33,019 nucleotides of DNA from a virus. This document shows, in pieces, positions 15,122 through 22,704 of the stretch; the first letter of the stretch is position 1; the number at the start of each line of letters is the position of its first letter. The notes below the pieces were generated by a model. The model was given only the letters and a program-made list of their open reading frames with translations, searched no databases and was not told where the DNA came from. Position numbers and translations under genes: made by a program. The stretch covers positions 1 to 33,019 of the IMG/VR virus record IMGVR_UViG_3300009154_000155; one strand, written 5' to 3'.

Positions 15122-16315
15122 TTACTCCCTAAATGTCTTGTACACCTTCCACTGTTTCCACTTATTGCCGATACTTACATTAACTGGAAAATATGGATTA
15201 CTATCTAAATATCCTTCGAAAGGTCTAGCCATTATAGGAGCAACTGTGCTGATTAAGGCCTTAATTTGCTGAGGATCTGGTGGTGAAGAAATGATAAGAC
15301 AATCATGGATTTCACAAACTATACTATCTGGTGCTCTCTCCCATATACGTCGCAACACTATCTGCATCGCATGTGCTACTGTACCCTGCATTATACCATT
15401 CAAAACAGCCAATTCGTTTTTTGCGTGAGCCGGTCTGAAAGTGCGACCTAAAATAGTTTGTAATGGTTTTCCTTCAGATATCGATAATTTGCATCTTTTA
15501 ATCCATTGTCCTAATTTCGGATACACATCTGTCAAAGCTGTGCTTGTAAAATCCATAGAATTTATAGATTTTAATAGATATCTTTTGCTCTCAGATCTGG
15601 TCATCGTATCGTCTGATCCTCTATTTAAAACCTCCATCAATACAGTATACGGGTCCGATTTGACAAATGTTTCTATCAAAATATCATCGTTGGACATTAA
15701 TGAAGCTGCCCTTATATCTGCACATATCCAATCGAACATGATTAAGACATCGGGTTCTTTGCCACTAGATGATACTACATGGTAGTCGTCTGCTAACCCC
15801 TGTATGTTATAACTTGTGGTCTTACTCCTACCTGAAAACGTTTTTTGTGACCACTTGGGCCTCTCGAGCATAGAATTAACTAAGATACCATTGTCTTCAA
15901 GGTATTGATAAACTACAGCACTATTCGCTATAACGTGATTATATGCGGCTGTAGTCTTATTAGAAATTTTTTCCAATATTCTTTTTATAATTATTTCATC
16001 TTTTGATTTAGAGTTTGTCGGTAATATTTCGGGCAGTTGTAGATCATAGACATTGTACGTTCTCTTATCTCTTGGTAAGTCAAAAGATAGGATATGAGAT
16101 TTGAAATCTGAAGTTAAAATCCGCCTATTATCGGCGTTGGCTTTTAGTATTATCTGTCTGATAAGATTCTTGGTCTTGTCTATTTTTTGTATTGTTTTAC
16201 CAGCACCAGGCCTATATAGATCACATACTTTGACTATATCACCATCCTTTATACCTGTGCATCTTGGTTTGCCAGTTTTAGGGTCGAACAGTGTATAAAC
16301 GCAAAGGTCACCCAT
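15122..16315 (-). CDS. Divergent family A DNA polymerase (C-terminal part only)
   Basis: A 397-residue PolA-like protein. Motif A is D195-W-I-C-A-D200 (both carboxylates kept), the TGR-like region TFSGRSKTTSYNIQG lies before it, LQTILGRTFRP (about 286-296) and LNGIMQGTVAHA (305-316) are the usual post-motif-B blocks, and motif C is H337-D338-C339 instead of HDE. Motif B keeps R245 and K249 (KRYLLKSIN), but the Phe and Tyr normally at K+4 and K+8 are Ser and Thr. Residues 60-100 may be an eroded 3'-5' exonuclease domain without its catalytic acids. Full family members are 550-900 residues, so it is short. It could be a repair or primer-processing polymerase, or inactive. ATG 16315 is preferred over an adjacent GTG. 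Confidence 0.75.
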   Translation of the reverse strand: MGDLCVYTLFDPKTGKPRCTGIKDGDIVKVCDLYRPGAGKTIQKIDKTKNLIRQIILKANADNRRILTSDFKSHILSFDLPRDKRTYNVYDLQLPEILPTNSKSKDEIIIKRILEKISNKTTAAYNHVIANSAVVYQYLEDNGILVNSMLERPKWSQKTFSGRSKTTSYNIQGLADDYHVVSSSGKEPDVLIMFDWICADIRAASLMSNDDILIETFVKSDPYTVLMEVLNRGSDDTMTRSESKRYLLKSINSMDFTSTALTDVYPKLGQWIKRCKLSISEGKPLQTILGRTFRPAHAKNELAVLNGIMQGTVAHAMQIVLRRIWERAPDSIVCEIHDCLIISSPPDPQQIKALISTVAPIMARPFEGYLDSNPYFPVNVSIGNKWKQWKVYKTFRE

Positions 16316-16355
16316 CACCGACTTAATACAGGCGGTATCACGATTAAAGGATTAA

Positions 16356-16808
16356 TTAGCTGTCTTTTTTCTCTTTAGGGGCAGATGCTAAAAAGTGCTT
16401 AGTTTTAGGATCATGCCGGCCTTGTTTTTTCAAAGTCTCATTTATATGGTCTACTTCACCGGCAACACGGTATTGGGCATAAGGATCATCTGTGGTTAAC
16501 TTAAATCGATTCATATCTCGTCTTGCACCAGCTCTATCCAAAAATCCATACCCTCTAATAAAACTAGTTATCTGTGCACCATATACAGTTCTAGTGCAGT
16601 CAGTACTTCCACACCTAGGGCATTCTAGAGCTTCCTTTAGCTCCTTCTCATTTGCACTCATCGAGTGTTGTGTCTCGAATAATACTAACTCTTCATATAA
16701 TTCGATCGGAAGTTCTTTATCACCGGAATTATTTATCTGCAGCAGATCTTTATTATTTTTATATGCTTGTTTCTTACATACGTTACATTCATAATTATAT
16801 CTAGGCAT
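16356..16808 (-). CDS. FmdB-like zinc-ribbon protein
   Basis: A 150-residue protein beginning MPRYNYEC8-NV-C11, the opening of the FmdB family of small zinc-ribbon proteins. The second half of the ribbon is displaced by about 50 residues of helical insert and appears as C63-PR-C66-GSTDC. The C-terminal part (residues 80-150) is basic and polar (GFLDRAGARRDMNRFK, ending KEKKDS). FmdB proteins are named as putative regulators; in phages the role is unknown. A second homologue-like architecture (zinc ribbon plus helices) recurs in this window. It lies just upstream of the polymerase gene, with AGGTGG before its ATG, and shares the same direction. Confidence 0.65.
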   Translation of the reverse strand: MPRYNYECNVCKKQAYKNNKDLLQINNSGDKELPIELYEELVLFETQHSMSANEKELKEALECPRCGSTDCTRTVYGAQITSFIRGYGFLDRAGARRDMNRFKLTTDDPYAQYRVAGEVDHINETLKKQGRHDPKTKHFLASAPKEKKDS

Positions 16809-16922
16809 ATGCCACCTGCTTGATTAAATCATCGATCTCAATGTATATACTTATCTAACTATATTTGATGCGTTGTATTACACGGTGATATATGTAGCGG
16901 GATAGACATATTCTAATAGGGA

Positions 16923-17372
16923 CTACCATGGCTTGACATTAAACTTAATATCAGTGGGTATTTCACATATAATATTATTCTCTGAAACAATTACGACCTT
17001 CTTACCCTTATAATGCCCATTATCAGGCATCAATGTCGCAACGTGATTCTTGGATCCAATCATGACATAATCACCTAGATTAACAGATAGCGGTAGCCTC
17101 CCGCCATTTCCATCAGATAAGCCAGGACCGACCCCGATGACTACCCCTTCATTCTTGTACTGACCCTCGGTACCAGCTAGTTGTATAGCTGATTCGATCT
17201 CAGTCTGTAAAATGGCAACATAATTGTTATGACACACTACAGGCTTGATAATAATTACTGATTCGTCTACTTTAGCTACTAGAGTCTTCGCTCCCTTGGG
17301 GGGATCGTTAGAGACGAACGTATCATTCTTATCGTCTAACTGCTGGGCTACTTTGCTCTTAGGTATCGCCAT
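16923..17372 (-). CDS. GroES-like co-chaperonin
   Basis: A 149-residue protein with a strong AGGAGG ribosome binding site. After a 40-residue N-terminal extension rich in Asp and Lys, residues 45-145 follow the Cpn10 pattern: NNYVAILQTE (RVLV-type strand), a mobile-loop region IQLAGTEGQ, VVIGVGPGLSDGNGG, LGDYVMIGSKN and the final dome strand VVIVSENNIICEI. Expected role: cap for the host GroEL, perhaps enlarging the cage for a phage protein, as T4 gp31 does for the capsid protein. No GroEL gene is seen in the window. It lies between the helicase-linked 57-residue gene and the FmdB-like gene. Confidence 0.82.
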   Translation of the reverse strand: MAIPKSKVAQQLDDKNDTFVSNDPPKGAKTLVAKVDESVIIIKPVVCHNNYVAILQTEIESAIQLAGTEGQYKNEGVVIGVGPGLSDGNGGRLPLSVNLGDYVMIGSKNHVATLMPDNGHYKGKKVVIVSENNIICEIPTDIKFNVKPW

Positions 17373-17395
17373 CTCGATCCTCCTGTTTGGGTTAT

Positions 17396-17569
17396 CTACT
17401 TGTCAGAATGTTCATAGACCACTTTGGTTTTGCGTTTCGGTATAGCTGGCGAGTTGCCTACTTTTACCTGCATTGCTGAACCGTCTGGACAGACTGTAAA
17501 TCCACTTCTCTGCATGGTATCAGCCATCGAGCGGGAGACTTCTACTTCGATACTAATCTTCAATTTCAT
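17396..17569 (-). CDS. Small hypothetical protein, 57 aa
   Basis: A 58-codon frame filling the gap between the helicase and GroES-like genes. Its ATG at 17569 overlaps the helicase stop in an ATGA junction, so it is translationally coupled. The protein begins with alternating charged and hydrophobic residues (MKLKISIEVEVSRSMADTM), suggesting a beta strand and a short helix, and ends with a basic stretch (PKRKTKVVYEHSDK). It contains one cysteine and no recognised motif. Both the exact junction and the lack of another explanation for the gap support a real gene. Function unknown. Confidence 0.75.
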   Translation of the reverse strand: MKLKISIEVEVSRSMADTMQRSGFTVCPDGSAMQVKVGNSPAIPKRKTKVVYEHSDK

Positions 17570-18915
17570 ATCAATTCCCTTACTTGCATTTTGTCATATT
17601 CAATTTCACATTCGACTTGCGCGTGTTTTGGCCCGTTACGATTTTTAGCTACGAAAAATCGAATACGAGGATGTGGCACAGCTTTGCGGTCAGTATCACT
17701 TTGATTAAGACTAACTATATAATCAAGAGCGAATTGTTTAGCGTAGCTTTCTGCCACTTTATTCAAGTCCGCTACCATTTCGTCACCGGAAGTACCACTC
17801 CTGTTGGTCTGAGTGGCTGTAAAAACTAATACATTCTCGTTTTTAGCTAAACCTCTTATCTCATTAGCAACATGCTTTTGCCTGTCATAGTCTTTCTTAT
17901 TAAATTCGGCAACACGACTAATCATTAAATCCATATAATCTATTATAATTACGTCTGGTTTCCATCCCTTGGTGCGTTTTAGATTATCGAGCAAAGCATA
18001 TATATGATTGACACTGCATTCTTCTGGGGCCCACTCGTAAATGGCGAATTTTTTCTTATATGTTCGTTCTATGGTCTTTATCTTACGTCTAACCAAGTCC
18101 TTATGTTCTGCTAAGCTTGCTAACGGGACACCCGTGGCCGCACCCAGGCATCGTAGAGCTGTCTTAATGCTATCTAATTCGAATGTAATCAAAAGAACAT
18201 CTTGTCCAATTTCACCGTTTACAGTTTCACTCTGCAATGATGAAATTGCATTATTACATAACAATATCGATTTGCCGACATTGGTTCCAGCCAACCAACA
18301 TACGACTTCTTTCTTTGAAGGACCACCATTGTTAAGCAGTCGGTCTAGTTTAGGAAAGCCTGTAGTACGGTGATCTATGATGTCTTCTTGAAATAGCAGT
18401 TCTAAATTCTCGAAGAACCAAAAACCGCCCTCAGACACATCAGCTATTCTATTAGCTTGAGTTACTAAATTTTCTAATATTTCATAATTACCCATACGGT
18501 AAGCTTCTATAGCTTCATCACTATAGAGCATGCCGTATTGTCTATCTTTCGCCCATTTTAATAATGTATCCTTAACCATCGGTATTTCACGATGATTAGA
18601 TTTTCTCTTAACTAAGCCAAGCACTTGGTCATATGGATCATCTTCAGTTATCTTAGCCGATATTCTATCATATAAGATCTCTCTAGTAGGGATCGTATTA
18701 AACTCTTCGAAAGCGTTTAATATTTCTGCTATGACCCATTGACATTCGGATCTTTTAAATAAGCTGGGCTGTAGAAAGCCGCTAATCGCCGAAAAGAATT
18801 CAGGATAATCTAGAGCAAGCGAAATAATCGCCTCTTCTTCATAAGACCCAAATGGCCTTACAATATCATCTTGCTCTTCTGATTTATTGAGTATATCCAG
18901 AGTGGACATGCTCAT
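17566..18915 (-). CDS. Replicative DNA helicase, DnaB/gp41 type
   Basis: A 449-residue RecA-fold hexameric helicase. The N-terminal domain (20-160) is helical. The helicase domain has the Walker A motif A209-GTNVGKS216 (the usual serine or proline after the first glycine is Thr-Asn), H1a/H2-type TFELDSIKTALRCL (245-258), Walker B DVIIIDYMDLM (321-331) and TATQTNRSG (366-374), the sensor loop with Gln. An arginine-finger region and RFFVAKNRNG follow. Expected role: unwinding the fork 5'-3' with the phage primase and polymerase. No primase gene is visible nearby. The gene overlaps RecA upstream and the 57-residue gene downstream by ATGA, so they form one operon. Confidence 0.92.
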   Translation of the reverse strand: MSMSTLDILNKSEEQDDIVRPFGSYEEEAIISLALDYPEFFSAISGFLQPSLFKRSECQWVIAEILNAFEEFNTIPTREILYDRISAKITEDDPYDQVLGLVKRKSNHREIPMVKDTLLKWAKDRQYGMLYSDEAIEAYRMGNYEILENLVTQANRIADVSEGGFWFFENLELLFQEDIIDHRTTGFPKLDRLLNNGGPSKKEVVCWLAGTNVGKSILLCNNAISSLQSETVNGEIGQDVLLITFELDSIKTALRCLGAATGVPLASLAEHKDLVRRKIKTIERTYKKKFAIYEWAPEECSVNHIYALLDNLKRTKGWKPDVIIIDYMDLMISRVAEFNKKDYDRQKHVANEIRGLAKNENVLVFTATQTNRSGTSGDEMVADLNKVAESYAKQFALDYIVSLNQSDTDRKAVPHPRIRFFVAKNRNGPKHAQVECEIEYDKMQVRELI

Positions 18916-20033
18916 TCATCTCCATCCAATATTTTATCATCTAGCTCGTCAGAATCTTCATCAGAGTCTTCAATCGATACTGCACTGGTCACATACGTCT
19001 TAAAAGCTATATCATATGTCTTTTTCTCTATCTCGGCTAATATATCTGCATTCTCTCGCAAGTAAGACAATGTAGCGTTGACTCCGTTGCCTATCTTTTT
19101 GTCATTATAAACGTACCAACTGCCTGTGGAGGTCAACACCTTGCATTCTTTAGCTACTTCAAATAGAGAAGATATAGAGTCAATGCCATAGATCGGACGT
19201 GATGGATGTCCAACACAGATGTCGAATTCAGCTCTTTTGAATGGGGCTGCTACTTTGTTTTTAACCATTTTGATGCTGGTTCTAAACCCTAGAACATCAT
19301 CATCCTCTTTGATAGTCTGGCCTCTACGCACCTCACCACGAATAGAAGCATAAAATTTCAGCGCCCTGCCACCAGGTGTTGTCTCAGGGCTACCAAACAT
19401 CACACCGACCTTTTCTCTAATCTGGTTAATAAACACTATGGTAGTCTTAGAATTATTGATCTCTCCCTTTAGCCTACGCAATGCCTTACTCATCATGCGA
19501 GCATGTGCGCCTATGCTAGAATCACTTAGTTCGCCATCTAATTCTACCTGTGGGGTCAGGGCCGCCACTGAATCTATTATGATCAAATCGACTAGCTTGG
19601 ATTTGATCAGCACCTCCATAATATCAAAAGCTTCTTCTCCACTGTTAGGCTGAGAGAATAATAATTTATCTACGTTAACACCGATTTTCCTTGCCCATTC
19701 TGGGTCGAAAGCATGCTCAGCATCGATAAAGGCAGCTCGACCACTACGCTCTTTAGCATCAAAATAATGTTGCTGGCATGCCGCTATAAACTGTAAGCAG
19801 GTAGTAGTCTTACCACCACTCTCCGGCCCATATATTTCTATTATTCTTCCTTGCGGTAAGCCTCCACACCCCATTGCTAAATCTATCGATGGCACGGCTG
19901 TTGAAAAGGAGTCTACTTTGACTATAGTTCCCTCACCAAGCATTATCGACCCTGAACCATATGTCTTCTCAATTATACTTATCAAATCCTTTTCGTCTTT
20001 AGCAATCGGAGTCGATTTCTTGTGTTTAGCCAT
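18912..20033 (-). CDS. recA: RecA recombinase, bacterial type
   Basis: A 373-residue protein closely following bacterial RecA (about 350 residues) rather than T4 UvsX. Walker A is GPESGGKTT (69-77; bacterial consensus GPESSGKTT). FIDAEHAFDP (102-111), LVDLIIIDSVAALTP (147-161) and the L1/L2 regions DSSIGAHARMMSKALRRL and FINQIREKVGVMFGSPETTPGGRALKFY are all present. The C-terminus is acidic (EDSDEDSDELDDKILDGDE), as in RecA. ATG 20033 (MAKHKK) with GGGAG is preferred over a TTG at 20048. Role: strand exchange, recombination-dependent replication and repair. It heads the helicase operon. The upstream 87-residue gene overlaps its start by eight bases. Confidence 0.95.
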   Translation of the reverse strand: MAKHKKSTPIAKDEKDLISIIEKTYGSGSIMLGEGTIVKVDSFSTAVPSIDLAMGCGGLPQGRIIEIYGPESGGKTTTCLQFIAACQQHYFDAKERSGRAAFIDAEHAFDPEWARKIGVNVDKLLFSQPNSGEEAFDIMEVLIKSKLVDLIIIDSVAALTPQVELDGELSDSSIGAHARMMSKALRRLKGEINNSKTTIVFINQIREKVGVMFGSPETTPGGRALKFYASIRGEVRRGQTIKEDDDVLGFRTSIKMVKNKVAAPFKRAEFDICVGHPSRPIYGIDSISSLFEVAKECKVLTSTGSWYVYNDKKIGNGVNATLSYLRENADILAEIEKKTYDIAFKTYVTSAVSIEDSDEDSDELDDKILDGDE

Positions 20034-20289
20034 CAGATAGTCTCCCAAGTATATCGTTTAAGCCTTCTAAGTCGTAGTCTGATATTACTAACACATCAGT
20101 AGCTGGGATCCTGATAATGGCATTATCCTTAGCTAATATCAAATCATTCTGGCCGACCACAGCCGCTACAGACCAGATACCTTGAGGTGTAACTATAGTA
20201 TTAGGTGGGGCAGATAAATAAGACACATTTTTTACGGTAAGTAACCGTACTTGATCGAACCTTTCTATTCTCTGTCCAGGATTATCCAT
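20026..20289 (-). CDS. Hypothetical beta-rich protein, 87 aa
   Basis: Starts at ATG 20289 (a TTG at 20298 is possible); neither start has a good ribosome binding site. The chain is rich in beta strands (VRLLTVKNVSYLS, GIWSVAAVVGQNDLILA, AIIRIPATDVLVI) with a short acidic helix at the end, an SH3/KOW-like layout. The gene ends eight bases into recA, so it is coupled to it. It is the first minus-strand gene to the left of the plus-strand island at 20328; only 38 bases separate the two divergent starts, so the operon promoter must sit there or inside one of the genes. Confidence 0.7.
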   Translation of the reverse strand: MDNPGQRIERFDQVRLLTVKNVSYLSAPPNTIVTPQGIWSVAAVVGQNDLILAKDNAIIRIPATDVLVISDYDLEGLNDILGRLSDG

Positions 20290-20327
20290 CCGATTCAAAA
20301 CTAAAAAGGAATTATTAAGGAGTAATC

Positions 20328-20873
20328 ATGAGCGATAAATTCACTGAAGACGAGCGGACATTACTCGAGAGCATCAAAACCATGCTGCAGCATGATGCCC
20401 AGCTTGGTCTTAAGATGCATAGTTCTGACCATGAACAATCTGGCCGGGCTGAAAGAGGCTACGAATATCTACACAACCAAATTGACGAAATGTTTGCATT
20501 AAAAGCCGCTGAGCTTAATCATGCCAACGGCGTATGCCAATCATTTACCAAAGTGCATAGTTATAAATACCTCGATGATCCTACATTCTTGACAGCCATG
20601 GAGAAAGAGATGGTGGCTCAAGCAGTACCTGCTGAAGAAAGAGCCAAAGCCGCCAAATTCGTTCCTTCTATTATCAAGGAACTTAAAGATGACCAAGCAG
20701 AATGGGCAGAAAAAGATTTCGGTTTCAATCCTAAGATGGACGAGATTATTGATGCCAGTCAACCAGAACAGCCTCTAGATTTTACAATCGAAGATGTAGA
20801 AGACTGGCCTATGGAGTCTAATGTTGATTTCGAAGAAGGCGATACGAGCCCGGGGCACATGGATGAAGCTTAA
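20328..20873 (+). CDS. Acidic hypothetical protein, 181 aa
   Basis: A plus-strand gene with a strong AAGGAG site before ATG 20328. The protein is largely helical and charged (LLESIKTMLQHDAQL, then YEYLHNQIDEMFALK), with a Lys/Ala-rich middle (EERAKAAKFVPSIIKEL) and an acidic C-terminus (EDVEDWPMESNVDFEEGD). It has no cysteine cluster or membrane segment. Codon choice is richer in G and C than in most neighbours, similar to the SSB gene, which would fit high expression. No family is recognised. Confidence 0.8.
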   Translation: MSDKFTEDERTLLESIKTMLQHDAQLGLKMHSSDHEQSGRAERGYEYLHNQIDEMFALKAAELNHANGVCQSFTKVHSYKYLDDPTFLTAMEKEMVAQAVPAEERAKAAKFVPSIIKELKDDQAEWAEKDFGFNPKMDEIIDASQPEQPLDFTIEDVEDWPMESNVDFEEGDTSPGHMDEA

Positions 20874-21069
20874 AAGGATAAATGCCGGATTACACGGTTC
20901 TAGGTTATTTAACCGGCCTGCACTTCACACGCCACATTTATATAATCCTAATGCTGGCATAGATGCTGCTGCCAGATCTTCTGGGGCTACAGAGCAGCCT
21001 AGCGGAATACCGACAAAAAATAAACATCGAAAATTCTTTAATATACGCTTACCAGGCAATCAGATATAA
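20863..21069 (+). CDS. Small basic hypothetical protein, 68 aa
   Basis: The frame starts at ATG 20863, 11 bases before the end of the previous plus-strand gene, which suggests coupling; the ribosome binding site is poor (GGGG at nine bases). An earlier in-frame ATG at 20821 is possible. The protein is basic with Pro, Asn and Gly (LFNRPALHTPHLYNPNAGI), ends KHRKFFNIRLPGNQI and seems partly disordered. No family is recognised. It fills the gap before the convergent membrane-anchored gene, two bases away. Confidence 0.55.
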   Translation: MKLKRINAGLHGSRLFNRPALHTPHLYNPNAGIDAAARSSGATEQPSGIPTKNKHRKFFNIRLPGNQI

Positions 21070-21071
21070 TA

Positions 21072-21404
21072 TCACTTTAGTTTATTGAATAATCTTTCTA
21101 TTAACCATTTTAAAACCATTGGTAACACGACATATATTAACAAAAATGATAATATAGCGAATCCATATTCCTCTTGATACTCCTTGATCACACTTTCCTT
21201 GACAGAGTTAAAACAATCCCTTTTTAGCCTCCGTCGATCATTTCTAGTGTAAGCCACACCTGACTGATATGACTCTATCATCCATACATTGATATGTTTT
21301 AAGCACTTAGCAGCTACTTTTTGTTTTTCCTCGTCGCCAAATTGTTGTACTGATTCAACCTCGAGTTCGCGTAGACAATATTCAATGTGAGCGGCTGTGT
21401 CCAT
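21072..21404 (-). CDS. Hypothetical C-terminally anchored protein, 110 aa
   Basis: I choose ATG 21404; a GTG at 21434 is an alternative that would add ten residues. The first 75 residues are helical and charged with two cysteines (IEYCLRELEVE, RRRLKRDCFNSVKE). Residues 84-103 form one hydrophobic segment (FAILSFLLIYVVLPMVLKWL) followed by a short basic tail, so the protein is probably tail-anchored with its N-terminus in the cytosol. It could be a lysis-associated or host-takeover protein, but nothing in the sequence proves that. It is convergent with the small plus-strand gene. Confidence 0.7.
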   Translation of the reverse strand: MDTAAHIEYCLRELEVESVQQFGDEEKQKVAAKCLKHINVWMIESYQSGVAYTRNDRRRLKRDCFNSVKESVIKEYQEEYGFAILSFLLIYVVLPMVLKWLIERLFNKLK

Positions 21405-21503
21405 TTGTTTCTTTCTTTCTAGTATCTTTTCCACTACTCTCTCATGAGCGTCTTTGATTTGCTACCATATTTTATCTCGTCCGTACACCTTTGGGGGCAT
21501 CGG

Positions 21504-22259
21504 TTAGTAGACACTAATTATCCCACTACCTTTACACTTTGGGCAATCTTTCCCATTCACCACGCATTCGCCACGACATATAGGGCAATTCCTAGTAGCA
21601 TCATTATATCCTTGTCTAAAGTCGGGCTGATGCTCCTGATTATTTGCCATATTCTTAAATCTACGCTGCAATGATTGATCTGTCTCGGCGTTGTTAATTC
21701 GAATCCGGGTAGTACCGGTACCGTCTACTCTCTCTAACGGAACAGGAATCTGGCTACCACCACGACCTTCGGCTACACCCATCTTCACTTTACCCTGACG
21801 TACGCTCTCATCCAGCACATCGGATTGACCTATTACTTTATAACTGTTATATGAGGCAACGCCTTGACCACCGACAGAAGTAAAGCCTTTAGACTCGACT
21901 GTTTCGAATTTTTTAGTGCTTATCCACCCTTCGTCAGGTTCTAAACTCTGCTCCTCTGTGCTCGTAGTTTTATCCTCTCTTGACGGCTGTGGGTTAGGAT
22001 TAGCTACCTGCTTTGATTCATTGGACGAGGCTGCCGCTTTTTTCATTAAGCTACTAGTATCTAACCCCAATTTCTTAGCTTGTTCTACTAGTAAATCTAT
22101 TTGGTTCTGCCTTTCCAAATATTTCTCTCTAGCCATTTTTACAGTCGTATCTTCTGCATGTTCGTCACATAAACAAACTACGATATTTTCATTATTTATG
22201 ACTATAGTTAACTTGGTATTTAAATTTTGGTCTTCGCCACAAACAACACAAATGTTCAT
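21504..22259 (-). CDS. Zinc-binding protein with DnaJ-like cysteine motif, 251 aa
   Basis: The N-terminus holds C4-x2-C7 and C29-x-C31-x2-H34, a small zinc site. A long linker (80-215) is polar and low complexity, with repeated Gly, Ser and Gln (NPNPQPSREDKTTSTEE). The C-terminus carries C225-PI-C228 and C239-PK-C242-KGSG, the central repeat signature of DnaJ-type zinc fingers (CxxCxGxG). It lacks a J domain, so it is not a DnaJ; the zinc domain might bind unfolded protein or nucleic acid. ATG 22259 has a GGGAG site only 21 bases from the divergent gene start at 22281. Confidence 0.75.
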   Translation of the reverse strand: MNICVVCGEDQNLNTKLTIVINNENIVVCLCDEHAEDTTVKMAREKYLERQNQIDLLVEQAKKLGLDTSSLMKKAAASSNESKQVANPNPQPSREDKTTSTEEQSLEPDEGWISTKKFETVESKGFTSVGGQGVASYNSYKVIGQSDVLDESVRQGKVKMGVAEGRGGSQIPVPLERVDGTGTTRIRINNAETDQSLQRRFKNMANNQEHQPDFRQGYNDATRNCPICRGECVVNGKDCPKCKGSGIISVY

Positions 22260-22280
22260 TATTATCTCCCTGAGGCTTCA

Positions 22281-22694
22281 ATGTCCAAAACCAAAATTAC
22301 TATCATACCGATCGATTTGGGCTATAATGTCCAAGATCTGATAGCCGAAGGAGTCGAAGAACTCACTGGACAAGCGAAACAAGAACTCGAAACAGCCATC
22401 AGTGTAGCCAAGGAAAGGGACGCCCTTCGAGACAAGCAAACAATAGCTAAGAATCAGGCGACAGATCATATTACTTCTGCAATGGAGAGTGCTTATGACA
22501 AAATCGCTCAATCTGGTGAAAACGGTGTTCTTTGTAGTGAGATACTAAATCTTGTTTGTGATAAAATACCCAATTCTTCAGCATTTACACTGAGAATGAA
22601 AAAATTGTTACGGGAAAAAGGGAATCCATATTCGATTACTAGGGCCAAAGTGCAAGGTAATCCTCATTATATTTTTATCCCATATAATGACTAA
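22281..22694 (+). CDS. Hypothetical protein, 137 aa
   Basis: I place the start at ATG 22281 (MSKTKITIIPIDL) behind GAGG; earlier in-frame codons lie inside the divergent zinc-protein gene. Residues 10-75 are a charged helical region (LIAEGVEELTGQAKQELE, VAKERDALRDKQTIAK). Residues 80-137 look like a small winged-helix-type domain (GVLCSEILNLVCDKIPNSSA, LRMKKLLREKG, then strands PHYIFIPYND). That would suit a DNA-binding role, but this is inference from pattern alone. It is convergent with the uracil-glycosylase-like gene, ten bases away. Confidence 0.75.
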   Translation: MSKTKITIIPIDLGYNVQDLIAEGVEELTGQAKQELETAISVAKERDALRDKQTIAKNQATDHITSAMESAYDKIAQSGENGVLCSEILNLVCDKIPNSSAFTLRMKKLLREKGNPYSITRAKVQGNPHYIFIPYND

Positions 22695-22704
22695 CTTTAT
22701 CTAC

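Noticed and set aside
20821-20862. ATG at 20821 as the start of the small plus-strand gene
   Set aside because: It would overlap the previous gene by over 50 bases and has no better ribosome binding site; the ATG at 20863 gives a normal short overlap.
22227-22280. Longer start for the plus-strand gene at 22281
   Set aside because: This would run into the start of the divergent zinc-protein gene; the ATG at 22281 has its own GAGG site.
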